The notes below the pieces were generated by a model, which saw nothing but the letters and a program-made list of their open reading frames with translations, was not told the origin of the DNA and did no database searches. Position numbers and translations under genes: made by a program. From contig CM056993.1 of the NCBI GenBank assembly GCA_029891345.1, forward strand, positions 276,784,016 through 276,848,015: a stretch of 64,000 bases of DNA, read 5' to 3'. Each line of letters opens with the position of its first letter. Position 1 is the first letter of the stretch. Origin of the DNA: Dryococelus australis (Eukaryota; Arthropoda; Insecta; Phasmatodea; Phasmatidae). Positions 33,521 to 45,564 of this stretch are shown piece by piece.

Positions 33521-34247
33521 TGGTGCATTCGTTCACCTGAGGGGCGTATCTCAGTTCATGACGGATGGGGGTCTTAGTAAAAATAATAAAATAAACTAAA
33601 TTTGATTTCTAATTTATTCACTTTGTTACTAATTACAGCATTAAATTATCTGTTTCAACCTTTAATCTTATTATTCAACAGTAAGCGCAATATTTAATGC
33701 CTATTTCAACTCTAATTAATCTCCTTATTAATTGTCTCTGTTGGTTACAGTCAATTAACTCATACTGATTATTAACACGTGTTCAGTCTATCTGTCACCT
33801 TCATTTATGTCTTTCACTCACGCATCTAGTCAAATAGTCCAGCCTGCCAGCCGCACCCTTCACTGCTTAATACTCGCAGTCGCAGACTTCCCTTCCGCTG
33901 GTCACTTCTCTAAGCGCACGTTCCTCTATCGCTCGGAACTCAGCAACTCATTCACTCATCAAATCCAACCCGACTCCCAGCGCAGAGGCCTGACGCAATA
34001 TTTATAGTGTTTCCCTGACCATCTCGAAGGTTCATCGCACCTCGAGTTCCACTGAGAGAACGAGGTGAGTAATCCAGAGCAGTCTTCAGATAAACGCAGA
34101 AATCAATACTGCCAGAGTAAGCGGCGCACGTGGAAAAGAGATTACAGTTCCGGCTCGCTTTCTGTAACTGATACGCAGCCGCCGCTATCACATAACGACT
34201 CTGTCCTCTTCTCTAGCTCGCGCAGCGCCGACTAGCGGCACGTAACA
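33521..34247 (+). mobile_element. Solo-LTR-like unit, copy 2 (LTR-element fossil)
   Basis: A roughly 727-bp unit with TG...CA ends, flanked by a perfect 4-bp duplication ATAT (33517-33520 and 34248-34251). It matches 10888-11672, including the TATA-like GCAATATTTATAGTG. A 4-bp duplication fits Gypsy-type integration but does not prove it. There is no internal region or second LTR nearby. The two copies are visibly diverged, so neither is very young. Confidence 0.6.
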
Positions 34248-34251
34248 ATAT

Positions 34252-37019
34252 CTTTACTTAGACCAATAAAATAAGCGCAATAAAATAATTTGGTTTCGAC
34301 AACAAAATATTTCACTGTTTCTATACAAACAACTAATCTGGTTGCGTCAAGCAAACTTTATTTTATTCAGCAAAACCTTTTTTTTTCTTCTGTGTATACG
34401 GTCTAGCTTTGCAACTCTGCGACATAAGTTTCCATATGAGATGATATTTAAAAAACCAGCAGTATATAAAATCAACGGTGTAGAATGGTTAGCATTAATA
34501 TGTTAAAAGCAAATGTAAACACAAAGGGGATGAGTCTGTAACAAACAAAAATCCTTGCACTGCCACAGACGACCATGTAGCTAAAGTATTCTCGGAACAG
34601 GTCAAACTGGTGTCACTACATAAGGATTTTCTCATTTCAATTTTCGCACCGCAGCTTCAATTTACGACAAATACCTGGCGCTATTACAAACTGCAGTGGT
34701 GCTGCTACAAATGTGGAATGTTTATCACATGCACGGTAGACAGCAAGGCAAGCCATACTTTCTGCAATGTAAGTCGGACTGCACAATGTTGTTGTCTACA
34801 ACTCGATCGCATTGCGTCTTTAATGCATTCCGGATTCCTGATTCCAAAAATAAATTAAATGATTACAGACAAACCCGAGTTACTGTTGCTAAACAGCGGA
34901 AAGTTTAAAAGACGCGTGCACCTACCGTATGTTTTTATTTATTTCTTTCCACTGGTTTTTTACAGTCCCTTCACTGTTTTTTTTTTCAATCAAGAATTTA
35001 TCAATTTATTGCTTATTGACTACGGCCATCGTGAAGTAAGCGTAGTACTGGCTATGACATTAAATGTAACTACACCATATTTAGGCAGTCTCTTTTTAGA
35101 ATAACTCATAATAATGTAGTCATAGAGACGGCAGTTTAAGCGCCGACAGAGTTTCTGCGTGTGGAAACGTCTAGGTTGTATCGGTATCTTACTTGGTGCT
35201 TGTACGCGTCAAGGAAATAAGCGATACACAGTTCTACATACTGCACATAACGTAACGTATGGCGGGGTTACTTTAGTCCTTGCAGTAACTCTGGCCCAAT
35301 TAGTTTCTAATAAAATAGACTTACACGCTATTTGGGTCAAAGTTACCTGTAAGGTAACCGGGGGGGTTAGCGGTCTATCAGGCTTTTGATAAAGCAACAC
35401 ATGTAAGGGCCAAAGGAACTCTATATAACGTAAGATTTAGATCTACACTATGAGTTGAGTGCGAAAGAAGCAAAGCGTACATTAGAATAACCTGCCACCG
35501 TGCACTAATCTCTTTATTATTATTTTAAAAAAACCCACTTTAAATTACGTATATAAGATGGGTATAAAATGCAAATGCTAATGTTTTGGTTTTTTTTAAG
35601 GGGAGAAGGGGGCCAAAAAAACTCATTTTCGAGAGGAAAATGTCGGTTTTGAAAATATTAGTTTGCTTTTACAAACGCAAGAGCTCGTATTTATCCTTCT
35701 TTAATTTAATATCCCATAAAGATCATCATGAGAATCCGACAGAGAACATGGATGCTAATCATGTAAGTTAATCCGTACTATTCAGATTGCCAACTCCCCT
35801 ACAAACTTGTCCAATAACACGAGGTGAATGCATACTAAAATTAATAAAATACGAGGCACTCTGTTGAAAAGCTCAAGGAAATACTGTAAGTCTATTACGA
35901 TATTCTCCGAATTTCTGCCACTGAAGAATACACGAAAACGGCTTCGTTATAAAGTATGGCGCTTTATCAACTACAAAGTCTCAAATGATAAATGAATACA
36001 AAACAAATTTCAGATACAGAAGATTTGCTAAATATCACAGAAACAAAGAAGAATTACAGTTACTACAAACGTGCCATCGTCTATGCTCATAATTTCAAAT
36101 AAAAATCCGAAACATAGAATTGCAAATTACCGACCAAATTACATTCTGAAATAAGAAAATAATTTAACAACGGAAGTAATAATCATATTTGAGAGAAGAG
36201 AACTCATCCAGAATTATTTCTACGTTCAACATTAATTCGTAAATGTTTGTCTCATTGCCTATAACATGTAGGATATAAACATATGCAATAAGAGTGGCGT
36301 ACTATACAACGAATTCATAAAGAAAACACAATCCAGTGAACTGGCAGCATGCAATATCTGTAGACGCCGAGATTAAATATAATTCAACTCAGTAATTTAT
36401 ACCAAGAAAACAGCCGCTGTAAGTTTAAGAGCACCTTTGTACTCCTGGGCGTGATAAAGATAGCACCTTCACTGTTTACGAGTTCTCGTTTCCTACTTTT
36501 TCTGGCTGTTTATAAACAATCCACTCTCTTCAAGGATAGTGATTTCTGTGGATTCCACCGAAATGCATTGCGTATTAAAACCTATTTCCCCTACACTTTC
36601 ACGTGCCTAAAATCATTGCAATATGTTAAGCACGCAGAAAAATCAGTTTTTGTAAAACTTAAATACATAAATATATGCAATAAGTACAGTTACTAGATGT
36701 AGGAAAACCTACTGTCTTGCAACCTCAGATAACACGGTGTGTCACCCCAAGAATTTCGCCTCGTCTCAATTAAACCAAATTACATTTGTGATGCATGCAT
36801 GATGCATGCATGATAATACATTTCGGCTATCCGGAAATCGTGTAAGGGTAACTGAATATTAAACGAATCCCGGCACACGTGTAGACAGGTGTGAGCTCCT
36901 CATACATTGCTCCGCATATCGAGAGCTGATTATGTCGTCAAAACAAAAAGCGGGGTGTGAGTAGTGGCCACTACCTTACCTCTTGAGGAAACTGCACAGA
37001 TAAGCTCTACAAAAGCTAT
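34252..37019. other. Intergenic, no supported gene
   Basis: AT-rich DNA. A small imperfect inverted repeat lies around 35264-35360 (GGTTACTTTAG... against GGTTACCTTAC). Frames at 34610-34908, 34859-35104 and 36451-36696 are chance-like. Confidence 0.45.
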
Positions 37020-37284
37020 TTTATATCATACTAGCGTTCCTGTGCTACTTCGTACGCATGACATTTAGGATTTGGAATCGCTCTTGGGGAGGAAAGGAGG
37101 ACAGTCCATAGACAAAAAAGAAAGGAGAAATTACGGAGCTTTTTTTTTTTTTTTCAACAATGCTTTTATATATGCAGTAATCCTAAGAAAAGCTTAATCC
37201 AGTACCTATGTAAACCCCTGATCATCATATTTTCGGAACCGTTTGAGATATGTCAATGAAACAAAGACTAAGTTGGTCCTGGGG

Positions 37285-37324
<40 letters not shown>

Positions 37325-38053
37325 ACTCAAACATTAGATATGGCTCAGTAATAAATTATACTACATGGAAAAATAATTTAAAAAAAAATGGAAAATTCTA
37401 AAATCACAGGCAGGCACTTCTATTTTATCTAGTTGTATTGATTCAGTATTTTTTTTTCACTTTGAATACCCTTAATGTGATTTTAAAAAAACACAATTGT
37501 TAGGGCTTTGGTTTTTCTCTGGCAAAAAGTAGTATCCCCAGGATTTGTTGAAATAAGCGTAAACAACGGATAAACAGAAAAATATGGCCGCGCTACTTAC
37601 TCTTAGTGGGCCTGCCTACCCGGTAGCTGGAGCTGTGTTGCAGACCGTTTGAAATCCAGTTCTTTTTACGAAAATATTTAACGTGCGCCCTATGTGCTGC
37701 TCTACGAAAAAGAACACATACACATTACAAATACAGTTTCGTACTACTCTAAACAGCTCTTCTGAACCGTTGTATCTGCAAATATTCAAAATATCTCAAA
37801 ATAGTTTCTCAAATTATCAGCAATCTGAATTTATTGCCTAAAGCGCATTAGCATTGGGTGTCAATTTCGGCTACAGCATCAAACGTCGTGAGTTATTACG
37901 TACTGCTTTATTGCTCCTAAGTCGCTAATAAAATCGGGTCATATTCGGCTACGATTGTCTCCGTATACCAAGAACTCGCGCTTACCTAATCGACTGCACC
38001 AATAATACTTTTACTGATAAAATACACGAAATTGTTATTTTTGTCTCATCGGG
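37020..38053. other. Intergenic, with possible non-LTR retroposon remnant at left
   Basis: The segment 37028-37080 (ACTAGCGTTCCTGTGCTACTT and following) resembles conserved blocks of insect LINE-related repeats. A (TA)n run is at 37288-37318. Otherwise nothing is recognised. Confidence 0.3.
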
Positions 38054-38476
38054 TATAGGCTGTTCACGGGTAATTGAACACTTTTGAAAGGCCTGCTTAA
38101 CATCTACTTGTATACCCATTGTGTATTCTTCCGCCTTATGCAGAATTAACATTGCCATCGACCTCGTCCGTTTATTCATGCGTTGGTCTAGTGCAACTGT
38201 GAAATTATTACAAAAGAAAATGTTTTGCAAATTTGTCCATTTTTACACTTCGATGCATTAAAAAAAAAAAGTTAAAGAAATAATTTAAATTATCACAAAT
38301 GGTTACCTGACACTTTTTATTCGACGTTAAGTGATGGAACTACTTTCCATTCATCGTTACCTACTTTACTTGGCGCATGCCACTCAGTTCGCCCGTTAAA
38401 ATATATGCCGGTAGGGATAGCAAATATTTTCTAAGGTTGATTTTAAAAGTGCTCAGTGTATCGTAAACAGCCTCTA
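38054..38476 (+). mobile_element. MITE family A, copy 6
   Basis: From TATAGGCTGTTCACGGGTAA to GTGTATCGTAAACAGCCTC. The interior is well conserved (ATCGTTACCTACTTTACTTG, CATGCCACTCAGT). Noncoding. Confidence 0.85.
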
Positions 38477-38659
38477 ACAGATATATCAAGAGTAAATCAT
38501 CAAAACTATAAAAATTCCTTTCTCATAACCAAGTCGGGGCTCCAGTGAGTTAGTAGTTTAGCTAACGTTACAGTAAAGTACTGCAAAGGCGATACAACTG
38601 AAGAGACGGAGCGGCTCAAACGAAGTGCATCTCGGAGAGAGATCCTCAAACACACAGCA

Positions 38660-38802
38660 AGGCCGTGTGCACACGTGCGGACATAGACCGCGGCGGCGAC
38701 GCAGCTACGTGGGCACCGATACATATAAAGCCGAGCCCTCGTGGAACGCTTCTGCGGCGCCGCGGCGGACATTGTCCGCATGTGTGCACCGGGCCCTAAG
38801 TG
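38660..38802. mobile_element. Short GC-rich TIR element (about 140 bp)
   Basis: The left arm 38661-38703 (GTGTGCACACGTGCGGACAT, then ACCGCGGCGGCG) and right arm 38752-38802 (CGCCGCGGCGGACATTGTCC, then GCATGTGTGCACCGGGCCCT) are inverted copies. Between them are about 50 bp containing a TATAAA-like motif. The GC content is far above the flanks. GGGCCC...-type termini recall short hAT or Harbinger MITEs, but the target duplication is unclear. Confidence 0.6.
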
Positions 38803-39725
38803 TGTCGCCTGCGGCACGAGAATCTGCAGCACCCGCGGCTCAAGGTCGGCTCGACAAATAGCGGCTGGGTGCTGATGAATGGTACCGTAAGTAGCGTCTC
38901 CCATGAGCGACACGTCTTATTAGCACCCACGGCGACAGTCTGCCAGTGTGTAACTGGTCTACTGTGTGAATGGGACGCCGGCCAGGCTCTGCGACGTCCA
39001 CGCACGTTCACTGTTAACACTTTCCCCATATTTACGGGAATTTTTACAAAAAATGCACAGTAAATATGCGGAAACACAGTCCGTACTGGCGAAAAATGGA
39101 GTTACGTGCGTAAATACAAAATACGGAAAAATCTCCGTGTATTGTATAACTTCGGGTTTCGGGCACGAACAATATCGAGTCCACACGAAACTCTTTTTTC
39201 GCCACTGTAACCAGGAAATACGTGTTCTTTCAAAAATAAAAAAAGTAGCAACGGGCGTCTGTAACACTTAGCAACACTTAAAATACACAAACTTGAATAG
39301 ATACTAAAGAGTTGCTTATGTGACTAGTATAGAAATTCAAAAGTTGTACCAGATTCACTTCGTGAACTTGTAACTCTTAGACTTGGGTTCAAATCTTGCT
39401 TAGTATTAAATATTTTAACTTTTTTAAATATCTATTTTATACATAGTAGAACACTCACATAGTAAAAATTAAAATAAAATTTATATAAAAAATTATTTAA
39501 ACTAGAAGTACAGAACACTAACTAGAGAACTCAAGGAAAGGTTCCGTGAATTTTACGGAAAGTCCGTTTTTGAAATTCAATATGTCCGTAATTTTACGGA
39601 GAATTCACATGCACCTCTGGATAATTTTTTACCAGCACTTTTCCGTAAAATGAAGGAAATTTTTTTTAACAGTGTAGACTACAGTAAGTCAATACCGCAC
39701 TTGTTAATCTCGTGTATATGTTCGA
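38803..39725. other. Intergenic, no supported gene
   Basis: Overlapping frames on both strands over 38796-39290 reach 100 codons without a recognisable domain. Around 39535-39660 the motif TTTTACGGA recurs in both orientations. Confidence 0.4.
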
Positions 39726-40155
39726 TACAGGCTTCTCATGGTAAATTGAGCACTTTTGACAGCCCTGCTTAAGATCTACTTGTATGCACATTGTGTATTG
39801 TTCCATCATATGCAATATTAACATTGCAATGGGCCTTGCAACTTTATCCAGGCGTCGGTGGAGTGAAATTGTGAAATTATTAGAAAGCTAAATGTTTTAC
39901 ATATTCGCTATTTCTTCATTTATAAGTACACATAGAAAAACTGAAATAAAAGGAAATAGTTTCAGTAATCACAAATGCTTATCTAACAGTTCTAATTCAA
40001 TGTTGAAACATGGAACTATTTTCGCTCTATCGTTGACAACTTAATTGGATGCATACCGGTCAGTCTTCCCGATAAAATATCTGCTGACAGAAGCAGTGAC
40101 ATTTTCCAAAGGTTGATTTCAAAAGTGCTGCTCACTTTCTCGTGTATAGTCTTCA
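39726..40155 (+). mobile_element. MITE family A, copy 7
   Basis: TACAGGCTTCTCATGGTAAA at the left and AAAGTGCTGCTCACTTTCTCG at the right. It is more diverged than the other A copies. Confidence 0.7.
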
Positions 40156-40257
40156 TAAGCTTTCCACGGTGAACCCTGCTTAGGATATAGTTTCCTTTTC
40201 ATTTTATGTCTTTCCGCTGTATGCAAGATTAACACTTACATGATCGAGTGAAATATT
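40156..40257 (+). mobile_element. MITE family A fragment (A12)
   Basis: It contains CACGGTGAACCCTGCTTAGG and CCGCTGTATGCAAGATTAAC, the left 100 bp of family A with an internal deletion. Confidence 0.5.
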
Positions 40258-42084
40258 TTGATCGTACGCCATTGATTCACTATGTCGTCACTGAAAAACA
40301 AACTAAAAAAACGAACACATAAACAAACTTCTAATAAATCCCACGAGGAATATTGTCAGATAAATAACGTCGCGACAAGCTGGTCTAAGAAAACCTACTG
40401 TGTTCTTCTGTGTCGTTATCGTTGTGTCTTCGAGCCTTGCAGCGGTTACTTCATCGTGGTATCTCGTGGTATCAACCTGTCTCGTGCGAAACATTTTTGT
40501 TTTCGTCTCTGCGATCCTTTGTGCCGTCTCACTCGGGTGGTTTTCTGTTTTTTCGTTTAGTAATTCGTTCTATAATTTTTTAAATTTTTTTTTTTTAGTT
40601 TTTTACTGTCGTATTTCTTTAATTATAGGGATGTTTTTAAATACTGGACAACGTGCATAAATAAATATGTCAAGTTTTACAGCTTTACTTTTTAGTTTCC
40701 TTTTGAACTTGTTATTGAGGATGTTTATACCATTATTAAATGTCAATAATTGCACTAACAAACACTGTTACTATCCCAATTGTCAAAAAAAAACTCTGAA
40801 GCTGTATTTTCGAACGAAAGCAATCAAATGAGTGGCCAAACAAATACATACAGTGGATTCGTCTAAATATTTTGCGACAGTCTAATTTATTTAGGCCGAC
40901 ACAGAGGTTTGTTAATTCAAACGTGTATTTTGTTGGATGAACAAAATTAACTTGGTTGGTTTTCAAGTTTTGTTAAGTCAACAAAATATTTTGTTAGGAC
41001 GATTAAGCATAGTTTTTTGGCCCTATACAAACAAATATTCCGTTGGCTGGAACAATCGTTTCTCTCAGTGCGACCTCACAAGTACAACTCACACACGCTA
41101 GTGGCTGATGAACAGCTTCATTTATTAACTTTTTTTTTCGTGCGAAACACAGCGCTGCTCTCAATGGCCTCAATCATTGGACAGCCGATTTAATTCCGAC
41201 AACTGGACGTCACACTTAAATACATGGCATACAAAATATGCGCAATGGAATTGAATGTATCGCGCTTAAAATGATAACCATACAATTATTTTTAAAAATA
41301 AAACACCATGATACCGATTCGATAGAATAGAAATACACCACACATGTAACACGTATATTAGAGTTTGTTTGTTCGTTTTTGTTCTGAAGCTCCAGTGGTT
41401 TCCACGCCTGTTTCGCCACACGTGTAACTGCATATACTGTCACACTGACTGGGCCTCCAACCGAAGATGCAAATTGACAGATAAAAAAAAAAAAAACGCC
41501 ACGAATAAACATTTGCTCGATCATGATTGATTGTTGTGTTCCCTTTTAGGGGTTTGGAAAAAACCGGTCGAGTTATGGTAAAACGTTCCGGATTATTACA
41601 CTTGATTTTGCTGGCAGATGACCAGTCGTCGCAATGGCCCGAGATTCAATATATTTCGTTAGTCTGGAAAACCATTTCCACGATAAATGTTATGCAGTCC
41701 GCGCCTCAACGCGCAAGCTGCCTGGCGTGATCAGCGAGTTTTGCAGAGATGGTACCCGACATCAGTGATACAAATTTAAGGATTTACTAGGTGTTTATGT
41801 CTATTTGTACTGATTTATACTTCAAGATGCAAACAACTCGGATCGTATTTTAATTAGACGCCTTAAAATTGCTTTTCCTAGTCAGTATCATTTCAACTTT
41901 AATTTTTCTAAGCTAACGATCGACCAAACATGAAAATCATCGTCGAAACCAACAAAACGAGAAAAATAAAAGTAGAAATGTATAAAAACCACAAAATTTC
42001 ATCAAACTCTGGAACATTTGTAGCTACAACTACGTATAACTGTGTCGTACAAGCGACAACTAGCTAAAAAACATGAACCATATA
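40258..42084. other. Intergenic, no supported gene
   Basis: AT-rich DNA with ACAAAATATTTTGTT-type palindromes at 40990-41000 and related copies nearby. Frames at 40282-40660 and 41216-41524 are hydrophobic or low-complexity and unsupported. Confidence 0.45.
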
Positions 42085-42099
42085 TATTATTTATGTGAA

Positions 42100-42298
42100 A
42101 TATTTTTCTTCGTACTTTATACATCCACGTCGCATTCGGGAGGACACGGGCTCGATTCCAGACCCGGCCATCCTGAATTCTGTTTTCCAAAGGCCATGGC
42201 CGATTCCTTCCAAAACCTTCCCCAATCCCTCTCCCTTGTGCACCGTCTCTAATGATCTCGCTGTCGACGAGACGTTAAGCCCAAATACCTACCTACAA
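42100..42298 (+). mobile_element. tRNA-derived SINE, family S2, internally deleted
   Basis: The head CGCATTCGGGAGGACACGGG, B-box GGCTCGATTCCAGACC and tail ATCTCGCTGTCGACGAGACG are present. About 50 bp of the usual CACTCCAGGCGAATG body is missing. Confidence 0.75.
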
Positions 42299-42485
42299 CT
42301 CTGCATGCTGCTAAATAGTCTAAATAGTTCCTGTTAAAATTATTACAGATTAGTGTGATGAATGAAAGTTCCAGTTGGCGTTATTAAAGGCCGTTATGAG
42401 ACAGGATAGTTTATCCCACCGAGGTTAAACTATCCCAGTCGTATTCCTGATCAGAATGAGATGAACCGGGCTACTAACCGTGGCA

Positions 42486-42873
42486 ATAGAGGATGTTCAC
42501 GATAAAGTCAGCACTTTTGAAATCAACCTTAGAAAAAAGTCACTGCACCTACCTGCATATATTTTAACATGTGCCCAGAAAAGTTGGTAACGATGGATGA
42601 GAAGTAGTTCCGTAAAAAGTGTTAGGTAACCATTTCTGATAACTTAAATTATTTATTTCACTTTTTTTTATGGATCGAAGAGTAAAAATTGGGAAATTGG
42701 TAAAATATTCAATTTTCTAATAATTTCACGGTTTCACTCGACCGATGCATGAATAAAGTGATGAGGCCCATGACAATGCTAATCTTACATAAGGCGGAAT
42801 AATACAGAACGTACATGCACGTAAATCTTAAGCAGGGCTTTCAAAAGTGCTCTTTTTACCGTGAAGAGCATAT
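42486..42873 (-). mobile_element. MITE family A, copy 8
   Basis: GATGTTCACGATAAAGTCAGC at the left, TTTTTACCGTGAAGAGCATATA at the right. The interior is slightly shorter than in other copies. Confidence 0.75.
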
Positions 42874-42999
42874 ATCCGTAAACGCCTCTGCGGAAAATTC
42901 CCGCAGAGAGGTAACAATAATTTAACAGATGTGCAGTCACTCTCATGCACGAACATCTAATAAAAGACAGCGTGACCTATGGACCACGTTGGTGAAGTC

Positions 43000-43178
43000 A
43001 CGCCATGACGAGACGAGTTCGATCAACAATGGAGTCGCCCGGATTTTCGCAAGTTGGCCGGAGGGTTTTCTCGGGGCACTCCCGTAGTTTCCCCATCCCC
43101 TTTGTTTTGCATTCCGCCGCAGCTCCACCTTCACCTCATTTGACCTCCGCCGGCGCGCCCAATATCTCCATTTAAAGC
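43000..43178 (+). mobile_element. S1-related SINE, diverged
   Basis: GGAGTCGCCCGGATTTTCGC, GAGGGTTTTCTCGGGG and the TTCACCTCATTTGACCTCC end follow S1 order but with many differences, so this may be a separate subfamily. The head and B-box (GAGTTCGATCAACAATGG) are decayed. Confidence 0.55.
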
Positions 43179-43201
43179 GTCGAACAAAACATCTCACTTC
43201 T

Positions 43202-43627
43202 TATAGTCCATTCACGGTTACTTCAGCCTTTTCTGAAGCTCTGCTGAAGTTCTATTTCCAGGATATTCCTCCACCCCATGCAAATTAAGCTTAAATAATA
43301 CTGGAGAATTACACCAGGGGAACAACGCACCACACTTTTGCGCACTCAGTGTAACAGTATTTTTATAAGGACTATTTCTCATTAGGCGCTACCAACATAC
43401 CTATTTTCTCCCTGTATTTTATTCGCACTATTTATAAATGAAGCATTATAATTTGTAGATAAAATATGAATAACATTTCAATTTAATAGAAAAAAAGTAA
43501 TTTTAATGAACACAAGTATAAAACGCTTGTGATACAGGATATATTTAGGAAATAACTAAACACGTCATAGGCCTACCGGGGATATTTTTCAAAGGTTTGA
43601 TTCAAAAAGGCCGAAGAAACCATGAAT
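43202..43627 (+). mobile_element. MITE family B, copy 6
   Basis: A full-length B copy from TATAGTCCATTCACGGTTAC to GAAGAAACCATGAATCATA. Nearest in sequence to the truncated copy at 1-212, so these two form a subfamily. Confidence 0.85.
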
Positions 43628-45564
43628 CATACCGTTAATCAAAAACAAAAGTTTTTTGAGGACGCATATCCACCCCCCCCCCAAAAAGGGATAGGGGGTG
43701 TGCGGTCTTCACCATGCACTACCCTTGGACCTTTGGCTATCGACCCCCCTCCCCCCCCCCCCCTTACACTGGGTGGAGTTGCGGTAACCGTGGTCTGTTT
43801 ATCGCCTTCGAATAGACCTGGAAGGCGCATAGGCGGGTCGATCGAAGTGAGATTTGAGGGCTATGTTTTCTTTGGAGCCCTTTCGATGTCCTGCTAAGGA
43901 TTTTCGATTATGCTGGAAGATGTCCAGCTGGAAAATGTGTGGTCGTTTACGGCCCTCATCTTACAATTTAAATAGTATAGAACGTGTCGGCGATCACGTG
44001 TACCATAATTTTTTGCCTTTGTGATGGTGCACAGCCATATTACGATTGTCTACATATGGTACATGTACCACAATTATGATACATTTTCTGGAGTTTCAAG
44101 TTTCTGTACCATAATTATGGTGTGGGTGTCTATGTGCGTGGCCAAGGCGAGACCTGATCGGCCCAGTGGTGTGGGACTTCGTATCCATCACGGTTCTCTG
44201 CCTCAAGTTGGAAGACTGTAATGCAGCCTGCATCATGTACTGTGATATTGCCGGTCCCAAGCCCGGATAAATGCAGAGGGGGTGTGTTTCAGATGAAGGC
44301 GTACATCTGGAACACATCTAAAGGTGCTGTACGTATACGGAAGTGAGATATTGTGGGTGTGCCCATGGCAAGGCAAACCCTCCGCGGTTCCGCAGGAACT
44401 GTGGACATGGGTATGCCTGTGGTGGTCGACGCCCAGCCGTATACTGACGGGCCTTATGGAGGGTGGTGGGTTTGTGCCAATGGCCATCCCCTCAGAGGTT
44501 CCGTAGGAGCCTTACGCCGGGGTGTGCCTGTGGTGAAGGTCTCCTATTGGCCCTGTGTGACGTTTACACATGGGGGAGGAGGGTACTTCTGTGGCAATAA
44601 CCACCCTCCCAGGTTTTGCAGCAACCTGGGTTGGGATAATTAGTGTCACACCTTGCATTATATGTGACACCTCTCGGATACTTGGAGGTAGGGCTGTGGT
44701 GATGCAGTACCTCCATGTTTCCGACAGGTGTCACATATAGTGCAGGGTGTGACACTAATTCTCCCAGCCGAGGTGCTGTAGGATGTTACATATGTTGCTG
44801 GGTGTGGCACTATGTCATCCTACTAAGGTTCCTAAGGAATCTAATACATGGGTATGGCTGAGAGGATGGCTTACCTATATGTATCTGAGAAGTGGCTCAT
44901 AAATGGGCGAGACTTGCCTATTGAAGCAAGAAGTGTCAGATGTATGGGCACGTGATTTGGTGCATCATGTGACCCAGTTGAGAAACATTGCTGTTTCCCT
45001 GCTGAGATTCGTTTGAAACCTCATCCATGGGTATGGGGTGCATGATAGCATACCTATGCCGAATAGAGTGTGTGCCTGTGACGAAAGGTCACCCTCCGAG
45101 GCTACTTTTTGTGAAGTAAGCAAGAAGTGTCAGATGTAGGGGCACGTGACATGGTTCATCACATGCCCAAGGTGAGGAAGATTGCTCTGTATGTTGTGAT
45201 ACAATGTGCTCTTTGACTGCTAGTTCTGAAAGGTGTTTGTGACCAGGGATACGTGAAGTTGTGAAGGCCACATAAGACATGCTATCCACATGTTTCTGTT
45301 CCAGATGGTGCCATGTGTGTCCATATGACAAAGGTTATGTGTGGAGTAAAGGCTGTATGTGAAATGCTATCCACATGTTTCTTTTTGTTGCAGATGGTGT
45401 GATCTGGAAATACGGTGTGCATAAGTGAATATCAAGTGCCACCATCATACTGAGCACTGACATTGTGAAGCTGTTGTAAGGCATTTGTGTCAGTATGCCG
45501 AAAAACAAAACATAATGGCGCATTCTGGCCTCGCAATCACAAAGAGGAAAAAATTGCTCTAAAA
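43628..45564. other. GT-rich region upstream of the Helitron gene
   Basis: Noncoding. It has poly-C tracts (43672-43682, 43746-43763), a 14-bp palindrome ACCATAATTATGGT at 44108-44121, loosely repeated modules (about 44345-44640), a long hairpin (44634-44764), and paired direct repeats at 44934/45126 and 45264/45351. The strand is strongly G+T-biased from about 44100 onward. It is plausibly the Helitron 5' region, but the 5' terminus (expected TC) was not identified. Confidence 0.5.
44634..44764. repeat. Long hairpin, 57-nt arms, 17-nt loop
   Basis: Arms 44634-44690 and 44708-44764 pair with about six mismatches. Each arm carries AATTAGTGTCACACC and TATATGTGACACCT on its own strand. The loop is 44691-44707. 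It could be a very short MITE inserted here or an internal structure of the Helitron. Confidence 0.85.

Noticed and set aside
38796-39290. Set of about 100-codon frames on both strands
   Set aside because: Mutually overlapping antisense frames without domain similarity or splice signals; typical of chance in a moderately GC-rich stretch.
44934-45190. Possible CRISPR-like spaced repeats upstream of the Helitron
   Set aside because: Only two diverged copies of about 60 bp at 192-bp spacing. There is no array, and the context is eukaryotic transposon DNA.
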